Source: Kiritimatiellia bacterium (lineage in GTDB: Bacteria; Verrucomicrobiota; Kiritimatiellia; RFP12; UBA3636). From it: DNA of 38,302 bases. A program made the translations under genes and the position numbers. Each line of letters begins with the position of its first letter. Within the stretch, counting starts at the first letter, position 1. Below the pieces are notes generated by a model. It saw nothing but the letters and a program-made list of their open reading frames with translations. It was not told the DNA's origin and did not search any database. This document shows positions 1 through 9,014 of this stretch, in pieces. Where the stretch lies: NCBI GenBank assembly GCA_017481725.1, contig JAFUOX010000078.1, forward strand, positions 1-38,302, written 5' to 3'.

Positions 1-92
1 CGCTAGTGTTTATTTCGGCATCACGGCTCTGCGACCTCTGCGGCCTCCGCGTCTCTGCGTCCCTTCGGCGTCCCGTGCGTCACGTGCATCAC
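1..92 (-). repeat. ACGCAGAG-rich repeat module, copy 1
   Basis: This stretch is GC-rich and low in complexity. Its reverse complement runs through GGGACGCAGAGACGC and ends in AACACTAGCG at position 1. It matches 34761-34841 in inverted orientation, with scattered mismatches, and shares its core with 38147-38195. Short open frames cross it on both strands, but they are arginine-rich by-products of the repeat and I do not call them genes. The module appears to continue to the left of the window. Confidence 0.8.
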
Positions 93-111
93 GTGCAGGA
101 AGAGTATGGAG

Positions 112-147
112 AAGCGACTTCCAGTCGCTTTGCGTGCGGTAGCATGC
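112..147. repeat. Two adjacent short hairpins (H1/H2 repeat module)
   Basis: AAGCGACT-TCC-AGTCGCTT (112-130) is a perfect 8-bp stem. It is followed after one base by GCGTGC-GGTA-GCATGC (132-147), a 6-bp stem with one G-T pair. The same pair, inverted, is at 35209-35244. There the second hairpin differs at 2 of 16 bases, while the first has a different but still self-complementary stem. Bases 148-261 continue the non-coding island and include GTGCGAAG followed by GGGACGC, a module also seen near 34932 and 38119. Confidence 0.65.
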
Positions 148-261
148 TTCAAAAGTGCGAAGAAGGGACGCTGCGACGCGGAGGACGCAGCGGACGAGAT
201 TAGACGCGACAGCAAAAAACAATGGTCTAGCATCTAAATGGTTGGGGGGTGTTTACAAGCT

Positions 262-285
262 TGCGAGTTGGCGAGTTTATTGACA
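262..285 (+). repeat. Short octamer array touching a stop codon
   Basis: Two clear 8-base units, TGCGAGTT and GGCGAGTT, and a weaker third run directly into the stop codon (277-279, minus strand) of the deacetylase-like gene. TGCGAGTT is also two units of the array at 19657-19712. The array is short, so assignment to the octamer family rests on exact unit identity and on the matching setting at a gene 3' end. Confidence 0.5.
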
Positions 286-2907
286 ATCTAGGGTAATACC
301 CCACTCAACCGATTGACCTACAGTCAAACGTCCTTCTCCTCCCCAAATACATGTATTATTAGGAACTACTCGCAGGCTTATAGAATTTTGATTCCATTGG
401 CGACGATCCAAAAAGCCAACATTCACCGCATTGATAAAATTTAATTTTATTTTAGGATTTACCCCATATTCCATTGCCTCTAAATTTACGGGCTGAAAGC
501 TTCCGTCAAATTCAGCTGGGAATTTCATAGTAACTGCATCCTTACCTTTTTGCTTGTAAATAAAATCACTACCAATAATTAAATCTAATGGGATATAAAC
601 ATCTGTATCTATTAGCTTACCTGTCCAAGAAATATCTTTCTCAGCAACAAGCTTATACTTGATAGAAAAAATTCCTTCCTCAACCTTTGCTTTTTGATAA
701 AGCGTGAAAGCCAGTTCCCCATCTATCTCTATAGGATATTTTGCTGAAGCTACTAACTCATCTCCAGCTTCTTTTACAAATTTGGTAAGCTTTGTTTGCG
801 AAATAATTTTACTCCAATCAAAGCTCTTCCCTTCCAAGCTGCCAGTCAGCTTTGGCGAACCAGTAATTGCTAAACGCCCTAACATTGACGTACCCTTGTA
901 CTTTAGACTTTGCAGCTGACCATCTAGCCCAAATTCTGCCGACATACCATTCGGATTATCAATAACATTATCTGGAAGCTTAACCTTTGGCTTTAAGAAT
1001 TTTACTGGATTTTCCAATTCACCATCGTAGATTGCAAAAAGTACGGTATTTGCATGATAATTATTTGGCATCGGCACATTGAGAACTAAGCGGTTTCTCC
1101 CTTTTTTGGCATTCAATGTATGATATTTACCTTTAACCGTTGTTTTCACGCCATTAAGATAAATGTCAAAAGCCTCCCACTGTGCCTTATTTATCTTTAG
1201 AGTTAGCTCGCCATCCTTTGGCGAAATAAAATCTGTTGCAAGAAGGCGAACCCCATTCTTATTCGCAAAAGGACCTATTGCCTCCTTATAAGCCTTATCA
1301 ACTGTCCATGGAATATATGCAATTGCAGCATAACCAAAGCGAGAGGTATCTGGTGTGCAACGCCATTGCTCATTAGGTGCAACACCAAAGTTTTCAAGCT
1401 CTGCATCTGGTGTTGCCATCTTGAGAAAAGCAGCTTCATCAAAGCTCTCACGCGAAATTGGGCCAAGCACATGAGCAGTATCACGAGGAGTATCTCCAGA
1501 AATATTCTTCTCGCACAACTCTGGAATAATCTCTGTAAGATATACGCGGAATGGCTTTGAATTATAGAAGAAATCTACACATGCTGCAAAATATACCTTG
1601 CCAGGCATTTTATTTGGGTTCTTGATTAGTGCTCCCAAATTTGCAGCGATTGTTGCCTCTCCACTTATTTCACTATTAGGGTCAGAAGTTTTCACAATAC
1701 GTGCATTTTCAAAAGCAGGAGGAAGGAAAAACGTAGTATGAGCACCAACAATAGGATTACTTGTGCTATTCTTAATTTGGATACTCATCTGCTTAAAGCC
1801 ATTACGAACAAGCTTGAAGCTGATGCCTGGAAGCTCCTGCTCAATCTCAGCATCCCGTAAAACAGTTAATGCACCAGTAAATTCAGATGAATGTGGCAAG
1901 GTGTAAAAGCCACGTTCAGTTTTACCGACTACCTGATTATCCAATTTTACCTCAGTAGGTGCCCCAGAAAAAGAAATACTCAATGGATAATCGGAGCCAA
2001 GCTGAAGAGGCATGAAGCGTGTCAATCTCCAAACAACGGTATTCCCTCGAGAACTTATCTTTTCAAGCTTACTATGGTAGTATTGATAACGATAGGCACC
2101 ATACTGGTTATCATTAGCATAAAACCAATCAGGATTATTTCCATGACGCTTCAACCATTCGCATTGCTTTGCGAGCTCCTGCTCATCACACCAGGAATGG
2201 ATACCAAAGCTTATACGTGGATATTCTGGAGTCCCAATTGCTTTCTGAATATTTGAGGAAAGATTATTTTCAAATAGTTCCTCATTAGGATTAGTATCAT
2301 TTGCTGAAAACAGATGAGCTGTCATCCATGTATCTACAGGAACATCGCAATTTTCCACAACCCAATCCCCAGAAACATAATGCCCGGTACCAATAATTAT
2401 CTTTCTCAAAACGGAGGGACGAGATTCATCAATTTCAGACTCCCAGTTAAATGGAGCACCGAAAGAGACACATGAAGTATCGCAAATTGATTCAATAGCT
2501 ATTTTATTTTCAAGCACCTCAATATGCATTTCATTATCTTCGATTTGCATTAAGAAAGGATGCGTGGCACTATGGTTTGCCAAGGCACTTCCCTCTTTAA
2601 GCATTTCTATTGCCTCTTTTTTATAAAAATCTTCATTTTTATTTAAGAAAAATGTGGCAGTGTAGCCAATTGAATTATACATTTTAGCACGTTGGACATG
2701 ATTAGGATTTGAGTCATCCCAACGGGAGGTAAATGCAAGAACTGCCCCATTAGGCAGTGGGGGAATAGAAGCAGATGCATTTGCGGCTTCTGCTGCTGTT
2801 GGGTATTTTACCACAAGCTCTTGCGAATAAGTCTGAAACCCCAGAGGGTTAGCAAGAGCAGCTCCTGTGCTAATTGCTAAGAGAGAAATACTGATATTTT
2901 TTTTCAT
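277..2907 (-). CDS. Secreted polysaccharide deacetylase-like protein (NodB fold)
   Basis: An 876-residue protein with a Sec-type signal peptide (about residues 1-19, cleavage near GAALA|NP). The N-terminal third resembles a NodB/CE4 catalytic domain. Residues 59-68 (FTSRWDDSNP) fit motif 1, with Asp64/Asp65 as base and metal ligand, and NHSATHP (111-117) fits the zinc-binding motif 2, H(S/T)xxHP. Such enzymes remove N- or O-acetyl groups from glycans. The remaining 500 or so residues look beta-rich and I do not recognise them; they could be carbohydrate-binding or surface modules. The substrate is unknown. The gene starts 14 bases after the stop of the LRR gene upstream on the same strand, so the two are probably co-transcribed and both exported. 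The GAAAGGA upstream of the start is a reasonable ribosome site. Confidence 0.7.
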   Translation of the reverse strand: MKKNISISLLAISTGAALANPLGFQTYSQELVVKYPTAAEAANASASIPPLPNGAVLAFTSRWDDSNPNHVQRAKMYNSIGYTATFFLNKNEDFYKKEAIEMLKEGSALANHSATHPFLMQIEDNEMHIEVLENKIAIESICDTSCVSFGAPFNWESEIDESRPSVLRKIIIGTGHYVSGDWVVENCDVPVDTWMTAHLFSANDTNPNEELFENNLSSNIQKAIGTPEYPRISFGIHSWCDEQELAKQCEWLKRHGNNPDWFYANDNQYGAYRYQYYHSKLEKISSRGNTVVWRLTRFMPLQLGSDYPLSISFSGAPTEVKLDNQVVGKTERGFYTLPHSSEFTGALTVLRDAEIEQELPGISFKLVRNGFKQMSIQIKNSTSNPIVGAHTTFFLPPAFENARIVKTSDPNSEISGEATIAANLGALIKNPNKMPGKVYFAACVDFFYNSKPFRVYLTEIIPELCEKNISGDTPRDTAHVLGPISRESFDEAAFLKMATPDAELENFGVAPNEQWRCTPDTSRFGYAAIAYIPWTVDKAYKEAIGPFANKNGVRLLATDFISPKDGELTLKINKAQWEAFDIYLNGVKTTVKGKYHTLNAKKGRNRLVLNVPMPNNYHANTVLFAIYDGELENPVKFLKPKVKLPDNVIDNPNGMSAEFGLDGQLQSLKYKGTSMLGRLAITGSPKLTGSLEGKSFDWSKIISQTKLTKFVKEAGDELVASAKYPIEIDGELAFTLYQKAKVEEGIFSIKYKLVAEKDISWTGKLIDTDVYIPLDLIIGSDFIYKQKGKDAVTMKFPAEFDGSFQPVNLEAMEYGVNPKIKLNFINAVNVGFLDRRQWNQNSISLRVVPNNTCIWGGEGRLTVGQSVEWGITLDCQ

Positions 2908-2921
2908 AACAAATCCTTTCT

Positions 2922-4589
2922 TTACTTAACTATAATCATTGTTGAGTTAATCGATGGACGCCAAGGTCTAATCCACATTTCAGCTTCATTAGTAATCCAT
3001 TTTGATGTGCTATCTGGAGCTTCACCATCATCAGTTACTGCAGCCCAAGTAGAAAGATATGTTTCATTTACATGGTGAGTTAGTTTTCCTGCATTTATAC
3101 CATAGAAAATTTTAACAGTTTCATCAATTGTTGGGCATGGTCCATAATAATAAACATCTGTTAATTTCTGTGAACCATATGCAACTGTGTAAATTTTTTC
3201 AGAAAAATTTTCTAAGCATGCACGATAAGTAATATTTGTTACACCAGAACCTGTAATAATGTATCTACCTACTGACTTTGCAGGTAGCTCAAGCTCCTTT
3301 AGTGAACTGCATTTTGCAAATGTCATTTCTCCAAATTCACATGGAGCAGCATTTTTAGGGAATTCAACCTTTGCTAGCTTTGTACAATTAAAGAATGCAC
3401 CCTTATCCCAGCCACCGGCAATCATTGTTAAACAAGCGCCAAAATATACTTCTGTAATTGGCTGATTAGCAAATACGCTTGCTCCTATTGTTTTTACACC
3501 ACGAAGATATAGCGGTTGCTCAGGGAAGGTTACACCACCAAATGCATTTGCACCAAATGCTTCAAGTGTATCTGGGAACATTGGAGTGATTGATACAAGG
3601 TTTGTGCAATTATAAAAAGTATTATTACCAATAGAGGTTAAATCCTCTGGCAATATGATGCTCTGTAGATCGCCACAGTCTTCAAAAACACCAACAACAC
3701 TAGATGATGAGATAACACCTAGCACATTAGTTGTGTTTGACAAATCAACTGCTGTTAGCTTTGTTTTTGCAAAAGCACCAGCGGACAACATACATTCTGA
3801 TTCAAAGCATAATTCACCAGTTAATGCTGTATTGTAGAATGCCTGTTCACCCACATTGAGTACTGAAGAAGGAAGCATTGGGGTAACTGTTGTAAGCATT
3901 GAGCAATTCTTGAAGGCTCGTGTAGGGATTGACGTTATTGAGTTATTGAGAGTAACGGAGGTTAGGCTTTTACAATTTTCAAAAACACCAGAATAACTAT
4001 TATGACTACCAATGGAAGTTACACCTGACAAATCTGCGGTTGTAACCTTTGTATTTGCAAATGCGCAATAGCCGAGGTCACAATTACCCTCTGAAATATC
4101 AATATCGCAAGCTAGTGCAGAATTTTCAAATGCGCCACGATTAATTTCTAGTATTGTGCTTGGGAAGCTAGAGATATAGGTTAAATTTGTACAATTCCAA
4201 AAAGCAAATTCTCCGATTACTTCAAGGGTATCAGGAAAAATAATTGAGGTTAAATTAGTTGCATTGGCATTACTGGCACCTGTCCATCTATTATTGAATG
4301 GGGAATAAATTTTACGGATTTTCATTTGTAGGTTAGGCAAACCAGAGCCATTATTTGTAATATCGCCAGTAAAATCAAGATTTCTACCATCGGTTGGGGA
4401 TTCAATGCAAGCACCGACCTGAATTCCATAATTACTATCTAGAGAAGAAGCCTTAAATGCCCAGCCTTGATCAGTATCACGTAGAACAAGAGTTTGAGAA
4501 CCATTCAAATCAATTTTTGTAAACTCCCAATCAGCAAAGCTTGTTATAGCGATTAGTGTTAGACTAGCAACGATTAGATTTTTTTGCAT
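2922..4589 (-). CDS. Secreted leucine-rich repeat (LRR_5/BspA-like) protein
   Basis: A 555-residue protein. I chose the ATG at 4589 because GAGGGA lies about 6 bases upstream and the product then begins with a clean signal peptide (MQKNLIVASLTLIAITSFA). A start at 4601 would add four residues. From about residue 120 to 470 it has irregular LRR_5 units of about 23 residues of the type FxNCTNLxxIxxFPxTLxxIGxxAF. These form a curved repeat surface used for adhesion or glycan/protein binding in BspA-like proteins. The C-terminus (WIRPWRPSINSTMIIVK) resembles the tails of the LRR proteins at 30409-32404. It is the first gene of a likely two-gene operon with the deacetylase-like gene. The ligand is unknown. 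Confidence 0.85.
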   Translation of the reverse strand: MQKNLIVASLTLIAITSFADWEFTKIDLNGSQTLVLRDTDQGWAFKASSLDSNYGIQVGACIESPTDGRNLDFTGDITNNGSGLPNLQMKIRKIYSPFNNRWTGASNANATNLTSIIFPDTLEVIGEFAFWNCTNLTYISSFPSTILEINRGAFENSALACDIDISEGNCDLGYCAFANTKVTTADLSGVTSIGSHNSYSGVFENCKSLTSVTLNNSITSIPTRAFKNCSMLTTVTPMLPSSVLNVGEQAFYNTALTGELCFESECMLSAGAFAKTKLTAVDLSNTTNVLGVISSSSVVGVFEDCGDLQSIILPEDLTSIGNNTFYNCTNLVSITPMFPDTLEAFGANAFGGVTFPEQPLYLRGVKTIGASVFANQPITEVYFGACLTMIAGGWDKGAFFNCTKLAKVEFPKNAAPCEFGEMTFAKCSSLKELELPAKSVGRYIITGSGVTNITYRACLENFSEKIYTVAYGSQKLTDVYYYGPCPTIDETVKIFYGINAGKLTHHVNETYLSTWAAVTDDGEAPDSTSKWITNEAEMWIRPWRPSINSTMIIVK

Positions 4590-4608
4590 AATTTCCCTCA
4601 TTTCCCGA

Positions 4609-4623
4609 CTGCAAACATTGCAG
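4609..4623 (-). promoter_or_regulatory. Inverted repeat in the 5' leader of the LRR gene
   Basis: CTGCAA-ACA-TTGCAG is a perfect 6-bp inverted repeat with a 3-base loop. It lies just downstream of the expected transcription start and upstream of the ribosome site of the LRR gene. It could be an operator half-site pair or an mRNA-stabilising 5' hairpin. The sequence alone does not decide. Confidence 0.4.
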
Positions 4624-4633
4624 TGATATAATA

Positions 4634-4663
4634 AAAATACTATATTTCCGCTTTTAAAGTCAA
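4634..4663 (-). promoter_or_regulatory. Probable promoter of the LRR-deacetylase operon
   Basis: Read on the minus strand: TTGACT (4658-4663), an 18-base spacer and TATTTT (4634-4639). The -35 box is good and the -10 box is weaker. The start site would fall near 4627, giving a leader of about 40 bases. Confidence 0.45.
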
Positions 4664-4728
4664 TAAAATTTTGGAAATAAATACGTTGCGAAAGTATTGG
4701 TAAAAATAAAATAAAGCAAAATATTTTC

Positions 4729-4757
4729 TTTAAACTCTCACATTTATAATATATAAT
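4729..4757 (+). promoter_or_regulatory. Probable promoter of the patatin-like gene
   Basis: Two perfect TATAAT hexamers lie at 4745-4750 and 4752-4757. The second has TTTAAA 17 bases upstream (4729-4734). The start site would be near 4764, followed by a strong ribosome site (CGAGGAG) just before the ATG at 4785. The divergent LRR promoter lies about 100 bases away. Confidence 0.5.
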
Positions 4758-4784
4758 TTAACGCAAATTTTATCGAGGAGAAAA

Positions 4785-5645
4785 ATGATAAATGCAGGTC
4801 TAATTTTAGAGGGCGGTGCCATGAGAGGCCTTTTTACCGCTGGCGTATGCGATGTATTGATGGAAAACAATATTGATTTTCCATGTGCTATGGGCGTATC
4901 TGCTGGTGCTCTCTTTGGCTGCAACCTAAAATCAAAACAAATTGGTCGCGTTGTTCGTTACAATACAACCTATTGTAATGATTCTAGATACTCTAGCCTT
5001 ATTTCCCTTCTAAAAACTGGCGATCTCTACAACTATGAGTTTTGCTACAAAACTCTAGTTGATGAACTTGATATTTTTGACAGAGAAACCTACAACAAAA
5101 ATCCTATGCAATTCTTTGCTGTGGCAACTAATGCTATAACAGGAGAGCCAGAATACCATGATTGCAAAATTGCTAATACAGAAACACTTGATTGGTTCCG
5201 TGCTTCAGGAGCAATGCCACTTGCTGCTCGCCCTGTCAAAATCGGCAACAAGATTCTAGTTGATGGTGGAATTTCTGACTCAATTCCTCTAAAAAAAATG
5301 CAGGATATGGGCTTTGCTAAGAATGTGGTTATTCTTACTCAGCCAGCTGATTACATAAAAAAAGAAAACAAGCTTCTTCCTCTATTAAAAATCAATCTTC
5401 GCAAATATCCAAAGGTCATTGAAGCCATAAAAGATAGGCATATACGCTACAACAACACACTCGATTTTATTCGTCAAGAAGAAGCAAATGGCAATGCCTT
5501 TGTTATTCGACCTCCTGCTAAGCTGAAGGTTGGCATGCGAGAAACGAATCCCGAAAGACTAAGAGCAATCTACGAAATAGGTAGAAAGACAACAATTAGC
5601 ATTCTTCCACAGCTTAAAGCTTGGCTAAGACTGCACATCTCTTAG
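4785..5645 (+). CDS. Patatin-like phospholipase family protein
   Basis: A 286-residue protein with the complete patatin Ser-Asp dyad. The oxyanion-hole motif GGAMRG is at residues 10-15, the nucleophile elbow GVSAG at 37-41 (Ser39), and the catalytic Asp in DGG at 160-162. It has no signal peptide, so it is probably a cytoplasmic or membrane-associated lipid acyl hydrolase. Length and motifs resemble the bacterial YjjU/RssA-type patatins; the natural lipid substrate is not known. The start is well supported by GAGGAG about 5 bases upstream. The last 21 bases overlap the 3' end of the convergent ribokinase gene, so the two transcripts are antisense at their tails. Confidence 0.88.
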   Translation: MINAGLILEGGAMRGLFTAGVCDVLMENNIDFPCAMGVSAGALFGCNLKSKQIGRVVRYNTTYCNDSRYSSLISLLKTGDLYNYEFCYKTLVDELDIFDRETYNKNPMQFFAVATNAITGEPEYHDCKIANTETLDWFRASGAMPLAARPVKIGNKILVDGGISDSIPLKKMQDMGFAKNVVILTQPADYIKKENKLLPLLKINLRKYPKVIEAIKDRHIRYNNTLDFIRQEEANGNAFVIRPPAKLKVGMRETNPERLRAIYEIGRKTTISILPQLKAWLRLHIS

Positions 5646-6521
5646 CATAGGGATTGATGGTGCGGCACCAGCCTTGCTTACACAAATTGCAGATGCACGA
5701 GTGGCAAGCTGCATTGCCTCTGGAATCGTTGCTCCAGCAGCAAGCTTAGCCAAGAAATAGCCAATAAATGTGTCGCCCGCAGCTGTTGTATCAACTGCAA
5801 CCACCTTTTGGGCTGGCTCAAAATGATGGATTCCATCCACTCCGCTATAGACACTGCCACGAGAACCAAGTGTTAGCAACACACTTGTTGTTGGGAAGCT
5901 TTGCTTAAGCATTGCTAGCAAAGCTTCATAATCATCATAAGAAGCAGCTCCTACTAGCTCTGCTGCCTCTACCTCATTTACAACAAGAACTTCAACTGCT
6001 CGTAAATCAATTTCACGGATAGATTTATCCATTGGTGCTGGGTTAAACACAACCTTTAAGCCTCGTTCAGCACCCAATGCAATAAGCTCACGCACTGCTG
6101 AGGTTTCATTCTGCAATAGCATATAATCACCTGCCACAAAGCCCAATGCCTCAACTGCTTTTGCTGCATCGGCAACTGTAACACTGCGATTTGCTCCACC
6201 CTCAATTAAAATACAATTCTGCCCTTCTGCATTCACTTGAATGATTGCATGACCCGTTGGCCCATCAACCTCTGTCAAATGTGAAGTGCCAGCACCCTCT
6301 GACTTTAAAAAATCTACTAACCAAGCACCATCTGCACCAACGTGTCCTACATGGTGCACCACTGCTCCAGCTCGAGCAAGTGCAATACTTTGATTAAGTC
6401 CCTTACCACCAGGATGGCGAGCATACCCCGTAGAAGAAAGTGTTTCACCTGGCTGAACAAAATGTGGAACCTGATAAACATAATCAATATTCAACGAACC
6501 TACGTTAAGAATTTTCTTCAT
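5625..6521 (-). CDS. rbsK: Ribokinase (PfkB family)
   Basis: A 298-residue PfkB-family sugar kinase, the usual ribokinase length. Signature 1 is PGGKGLNQ (residues 37-44). Signature 2 is DTTAAGDTF, with the catalytic Asp at 250 and the anion hole formed by AAGD. The N-terminus, with NVGSLNIDYVYQVPHFVQPGET, is typical of RbsK, which phosphorylates D-ribose to ribose 5-phosphate in the cytoplasm. A related specificity such as deoxyribose cannot be excluded. GAGG lies 7 bases before the ATG. It is the last gene of a colinear minus-strand run, 38 bases after the RlmI-type gene. No ribose transporter is nearby. Its 3' end overlaps the patatin-like gene. Confidence 0.85.
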   Translation of the reverse strand: MKKILNVGSLNIDYVYQVPHFVQPGETLSSTGYARHPGGKGLNQSIALARAGAVVHHVGHVGADGAWLVDFLKSEGAGTSHLTEVDGPTGHAIIQVNAEGQNCILIEGGANRSVTVADAAKAVEALGFVAGDYMLLQNETSAVRELIALGAERGLKVVFNPAPMDKSIREIDLRAVEVLVVNEVEAAELVGAASYDDYEALLAMLKQSFPTTSVLLTLGSRGSVYSGVDGIHHFEPAQKVVAVDTTAAGDTFIGYFLAKLAAGATIPEAMQLATRASAICVSKAGAAPSIPMLRDVQS

Positions 6522-6559
6522 AATGAAACCTCTTCTTCAACCAAAAAATTAGTTATAAA

Positions 6560-7744
6560 TTACTCTACGTGGCAGAGTATACCCTTCAAATATAAGCCCT
6601 CAGGGAAGGACATTGCCACTGGATGATCTGGAGCCTGCATAAATCTGCGTTCCATACGCACAATGCGCTTTGAATCAAGTGCTGCATCTGCCACAACCTT
6701 TTGGAACAGCTCTGGCATAACACTTCCAGAGCAAGAATATGTGGCAAGGTAGCCTCCTGGACGAAGCAGCTTAAATGCCAATAAATTAATATCTTTATAG
6801 GCACGACAAGCTCGCTCAACATGCCCCTTGGAATCAGCAAACTTTGGAGGATCAAGAATAATAACATCAAAGGTGCGTCTTGAATCGCGGAATTTTCTTA
6901 AAGCAGCGAATACATCAGCACATTGCACCTCAAGCTTTGCTTCATCAAATCCATTTAGAGCAACATTGCGCTTTACATTCTCAATTGCCTCTTCAGAGGA
7001 ATCAATAGAACAAATTGTCTTTGCACCACCCTTTAATGCATAAAGAGTAAAACCACCATTGTAACAGAAGGTATCCAGCACATCTGCATCCTTGCAAATA
7101 TTACCAACCTCCTGCCAATTATCAACCTGATCAAGATAGCAGCCAGTCTTTTGACCCTTCTCCACATCTACTAACCAATGCACGCCATCTACAGAAACCT
7201 CGACTAATGGCGAACCAAAATCTGGGGTAAGAGGTCCTGTTCGCTCCTCTAACCCTTCAAGTGCACGCATTGGCGTATCTGAACGCTCGTATAACCTGCA
7301 CTCTGGGAAGAGCTCCTGAAATGCTTCGACCAATTCCTTACGCATTGCTTCAAATCCAGCAGAAAGAATTTGAATTGAGATAACATCTACAAAACGGTCA
7401 GCTATAAGCCCAGGAAGTCCATCTGACTCACCATGAAGAATGCGCACAGCATTATGTGTGGCAGAGTCCCAACGATTTGCACGCATTGACCATGCAGCAG
7501 AAATGCGATTTTTCAAAAAAGCTTTATCTATTTCTTCTGATTTATCAAATGACAAAATGCGTACAACAAGCTGAGCATTTGGTGAATAAAAACCACGTCC
7601 AAGAAATTCGCCATTGCTCGCAACAACATCTACGACAGAGCCAACAGCAGCACCTTGAGGGAAGCGTGCAACAGCACCAGAAAACACCCATGGATGCTTG
7701 CGTAGCAAGGATTTTTCTTTACCTTTTTTTAATACGATATTCAT
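6560..7744 (-). CDS. rlmI: Class I rRNA (cytosine-5) methyltransferase, RlmI type
   Basis: A 394-residue protein from the ATG at 7744; an upstream TTG at 7753 would add three residues. The N-terminal 75 residues form a PUA-like RNA-binding domain (GKEKSLLRKHPWVFSGAV). A linker follows, then a Rossmann methyltransferase domain with DTFCYNGGFTLYAL (AdoMet loop), SIDSSEEAIE (acidic residue binding the AdoMet ribose) and IILDPPKFADSKG (catalytic-loop DPPxF). A TYSCSG segment holds a candidate catalytic cysteine. This is the COG1092/RlmI architecture and length; E. coli RlmI makes m5C1962 in 23S rRNA. The exact target here is inferred. It lies between the gspF-like gene (57 bases) and rbsK (38 bases) in one direction. 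Confidence 0.85.
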   Translation of the reverse strand: MNIVLKKGKEKSLLRKHPWVFSGAVARFPQGAAVGSVVDVVASNGEFLGRGFYSPNAQLVVRILSFDKSEEIDKAFLKNRISAAWSMRANRWDSATHNAVRILHGESDGLPGLIADRFVDVISIQILSAGFEAMRKELVEAFQELFPECRLYERSDTPMRALEGLEERTGPLTPDFGSPLVEVSVDGVHWLVDVEKGQKTGCYLDQVDNWQEVGNICKDADVLDTFCYNGGFTLYALKGGAKTICSIDSSEEAIENVKRNVALNGFDEAKLEVQCADVFAALRKFRDSRRTFDVIILDPPKFADSKGHVERACRAYKDINLLAFKLLRPGGYLATYSCSGSVMPELFQKVVADAALDSKRIVRMERRFMQAPDHPVAMSFPEGLYLKGILCHVE

Positions 7745-7801
7745 AATGCTCAAATTTTTCTAATTTAGCTTTTAAAAAAATACTTACTTTACTCTCGCCC
7801 A

Positions 7802-8983
7802 TTAGAAGCCAAAGCTCTTGGTCATTTGTAATAGTGGTAATAAAACAGCTATTGCAATTAAAAATACAAAACCACCAATAGAAACGAGCATAATTGGTTC
7901 TAGCAATGCAAGCCTTACAGACATATATTTTTCCCACATCCGGCGTGATTTGCTTGCAGAAACCTCAAGCATTTGAGGCAAGCATCCACCTGTTTCGCCT
8001 ACGCGAGCCCAGCCAGTCAATTCATTACGTAAAACCGGGATTGCATCGATTGCTTCAGACACAGCAACACCATTTCTTACGCGTTCCGTTTGCTCAAGCA
8101 CAAGCTTCTTAAGCCAGCGATTTCCTGTTCCCTCTCCTGCAATAGGCAATGCATTAACAATTGGCATACCAGCATCAGAAAGCACAGAAAGAATTGCAGC
8201 AAAGCGCATGCTTACTAAGCCAGCCATAGCTTGCCCACCAAGCCTACACAAAACAAATTTATCAAATTTCTCAGCAAATTTTTCATTGCGCCTTGCATAG
8301 AAGCTAGAAGACACCCATGCAACTAGGCTTCCCACAAGTGCCACTGCAGCTCCTATTACAATAGTTTTTGCGATAACAATAACCACCTTACTCAATGTAG
8401 GAAGCTCAGCACCAGAATTTGTGAGCATATTTACGGTGTGTGGCACCACAAATCCAAGCATCACTATGCCAATAATAAAACCAAGAGCAAGAACAAAGCT
8501 TGGATATATCAATGCAGAGTGCAATCTATCACGCACCGCCTCCATAGCTTCAATAAATTCTGCTGCCTTTGAGCAAAGCTCCGGCAGTTTACCTGCCTTC
8601 TCTGCTGCGGAAAGTGCTGCCAATTCAAAGCTTGAGACACTACCACAATATTCACCTATTGCAGCAGAAAGGTCTGCCCCCTCTCGTACACGCTGCAACA
8701 CACCAGTAAGAAGCTTTGCAGCCGCATCGCCCTCCGATTTAATAAGAAGTTCAAGTGCTGCATCTAATTGTATGCCGGCAGATAATAATGCACTTAACTC
8801 ACGATAAATTGCGGCTCGTGTAGCTGCAGAAATCTGCCCAGTAAGCCTTGCTGGGCGGACATATTCTGCAACAATTCCCTTCTCTATAAGTATACGAAGT
8901 GCTTGCTTCTCTGAGCTCGCATCAATTGTTCCAGAGCAAGCTTCACCAGTAGCAGTATACCCCTTATAATCGTATATCGGCAT
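7802..8983 (-). CDS. Type II secretion / type IV pilus inner-membrane protein (GspF/PilC family)
   Basis: A 393-residue protein. The start at 8983 is fixed by a strong GGAGGA 5-6 bases upstream and by the family-typical N-terminus MPIYDYKGYTATGE. Two T2SSF domains are visible: one at about residues 70-195 and a second at about 270-390. The three expected membrane segments are at about 165-190, 215-240 and the C-terminus (LEPIMLVSIGGFVFLIAIAVLL). Members sit in the inner membrane and connect the assembly ATPase to the pseudopilus or pilus. No GspE/PilB ATPase, pilin or secretin gene is within this window, so the rest of the machine must be encoded elsewhere. It is co-directional with the DJ-1 gene upstream (31 bases). 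Confidence 0.9.
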   Translation of the reverse strand: MPIYDYKGYTATGEACSGTIDASSEKQALRILIEKGIVAEYVRPARLTGQISAATRAAIYRELSALLSAGIQLDAALELLIKSEGDAAAKLLTGVLQRVREGADLSAAIGEYCGSVSSFELAALSAAEKAGKLPELCSKAAEFIEAMEAVRDRLHSALIYPSFVLALGFIIGIVMLGFVVPHTVNMLTNSGAELPTLSKVVIVIAKTIVIGAAVALVGSLVAWVSSSFYARRNEKFAEKFDKFVLCRLGGQAMAGLVSMRFAAILSVLSDAGMPIVNALPIAGEGTGNRWLKKLVLEQTERVRNGVAVSEAIDAIPVLRNELTGWARVGETGGCLPQMLEVSASKSRRMWEKYMSVRLALLEPIMLVSIGGFVFLIAIAVLLPLLQMTKSFGF

Positions 8984-9014
8984 TGCTTCCTCCAGAAAAA
9001 ACAATTTTAACTAT

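Noticed and set aside
1-276. An arginine-rich small protein on either strand
   Set aside because: Several frames are open only because the GC-rich heptamer tract lacks stops; the tract is present elsewhere in other frames and inverted.
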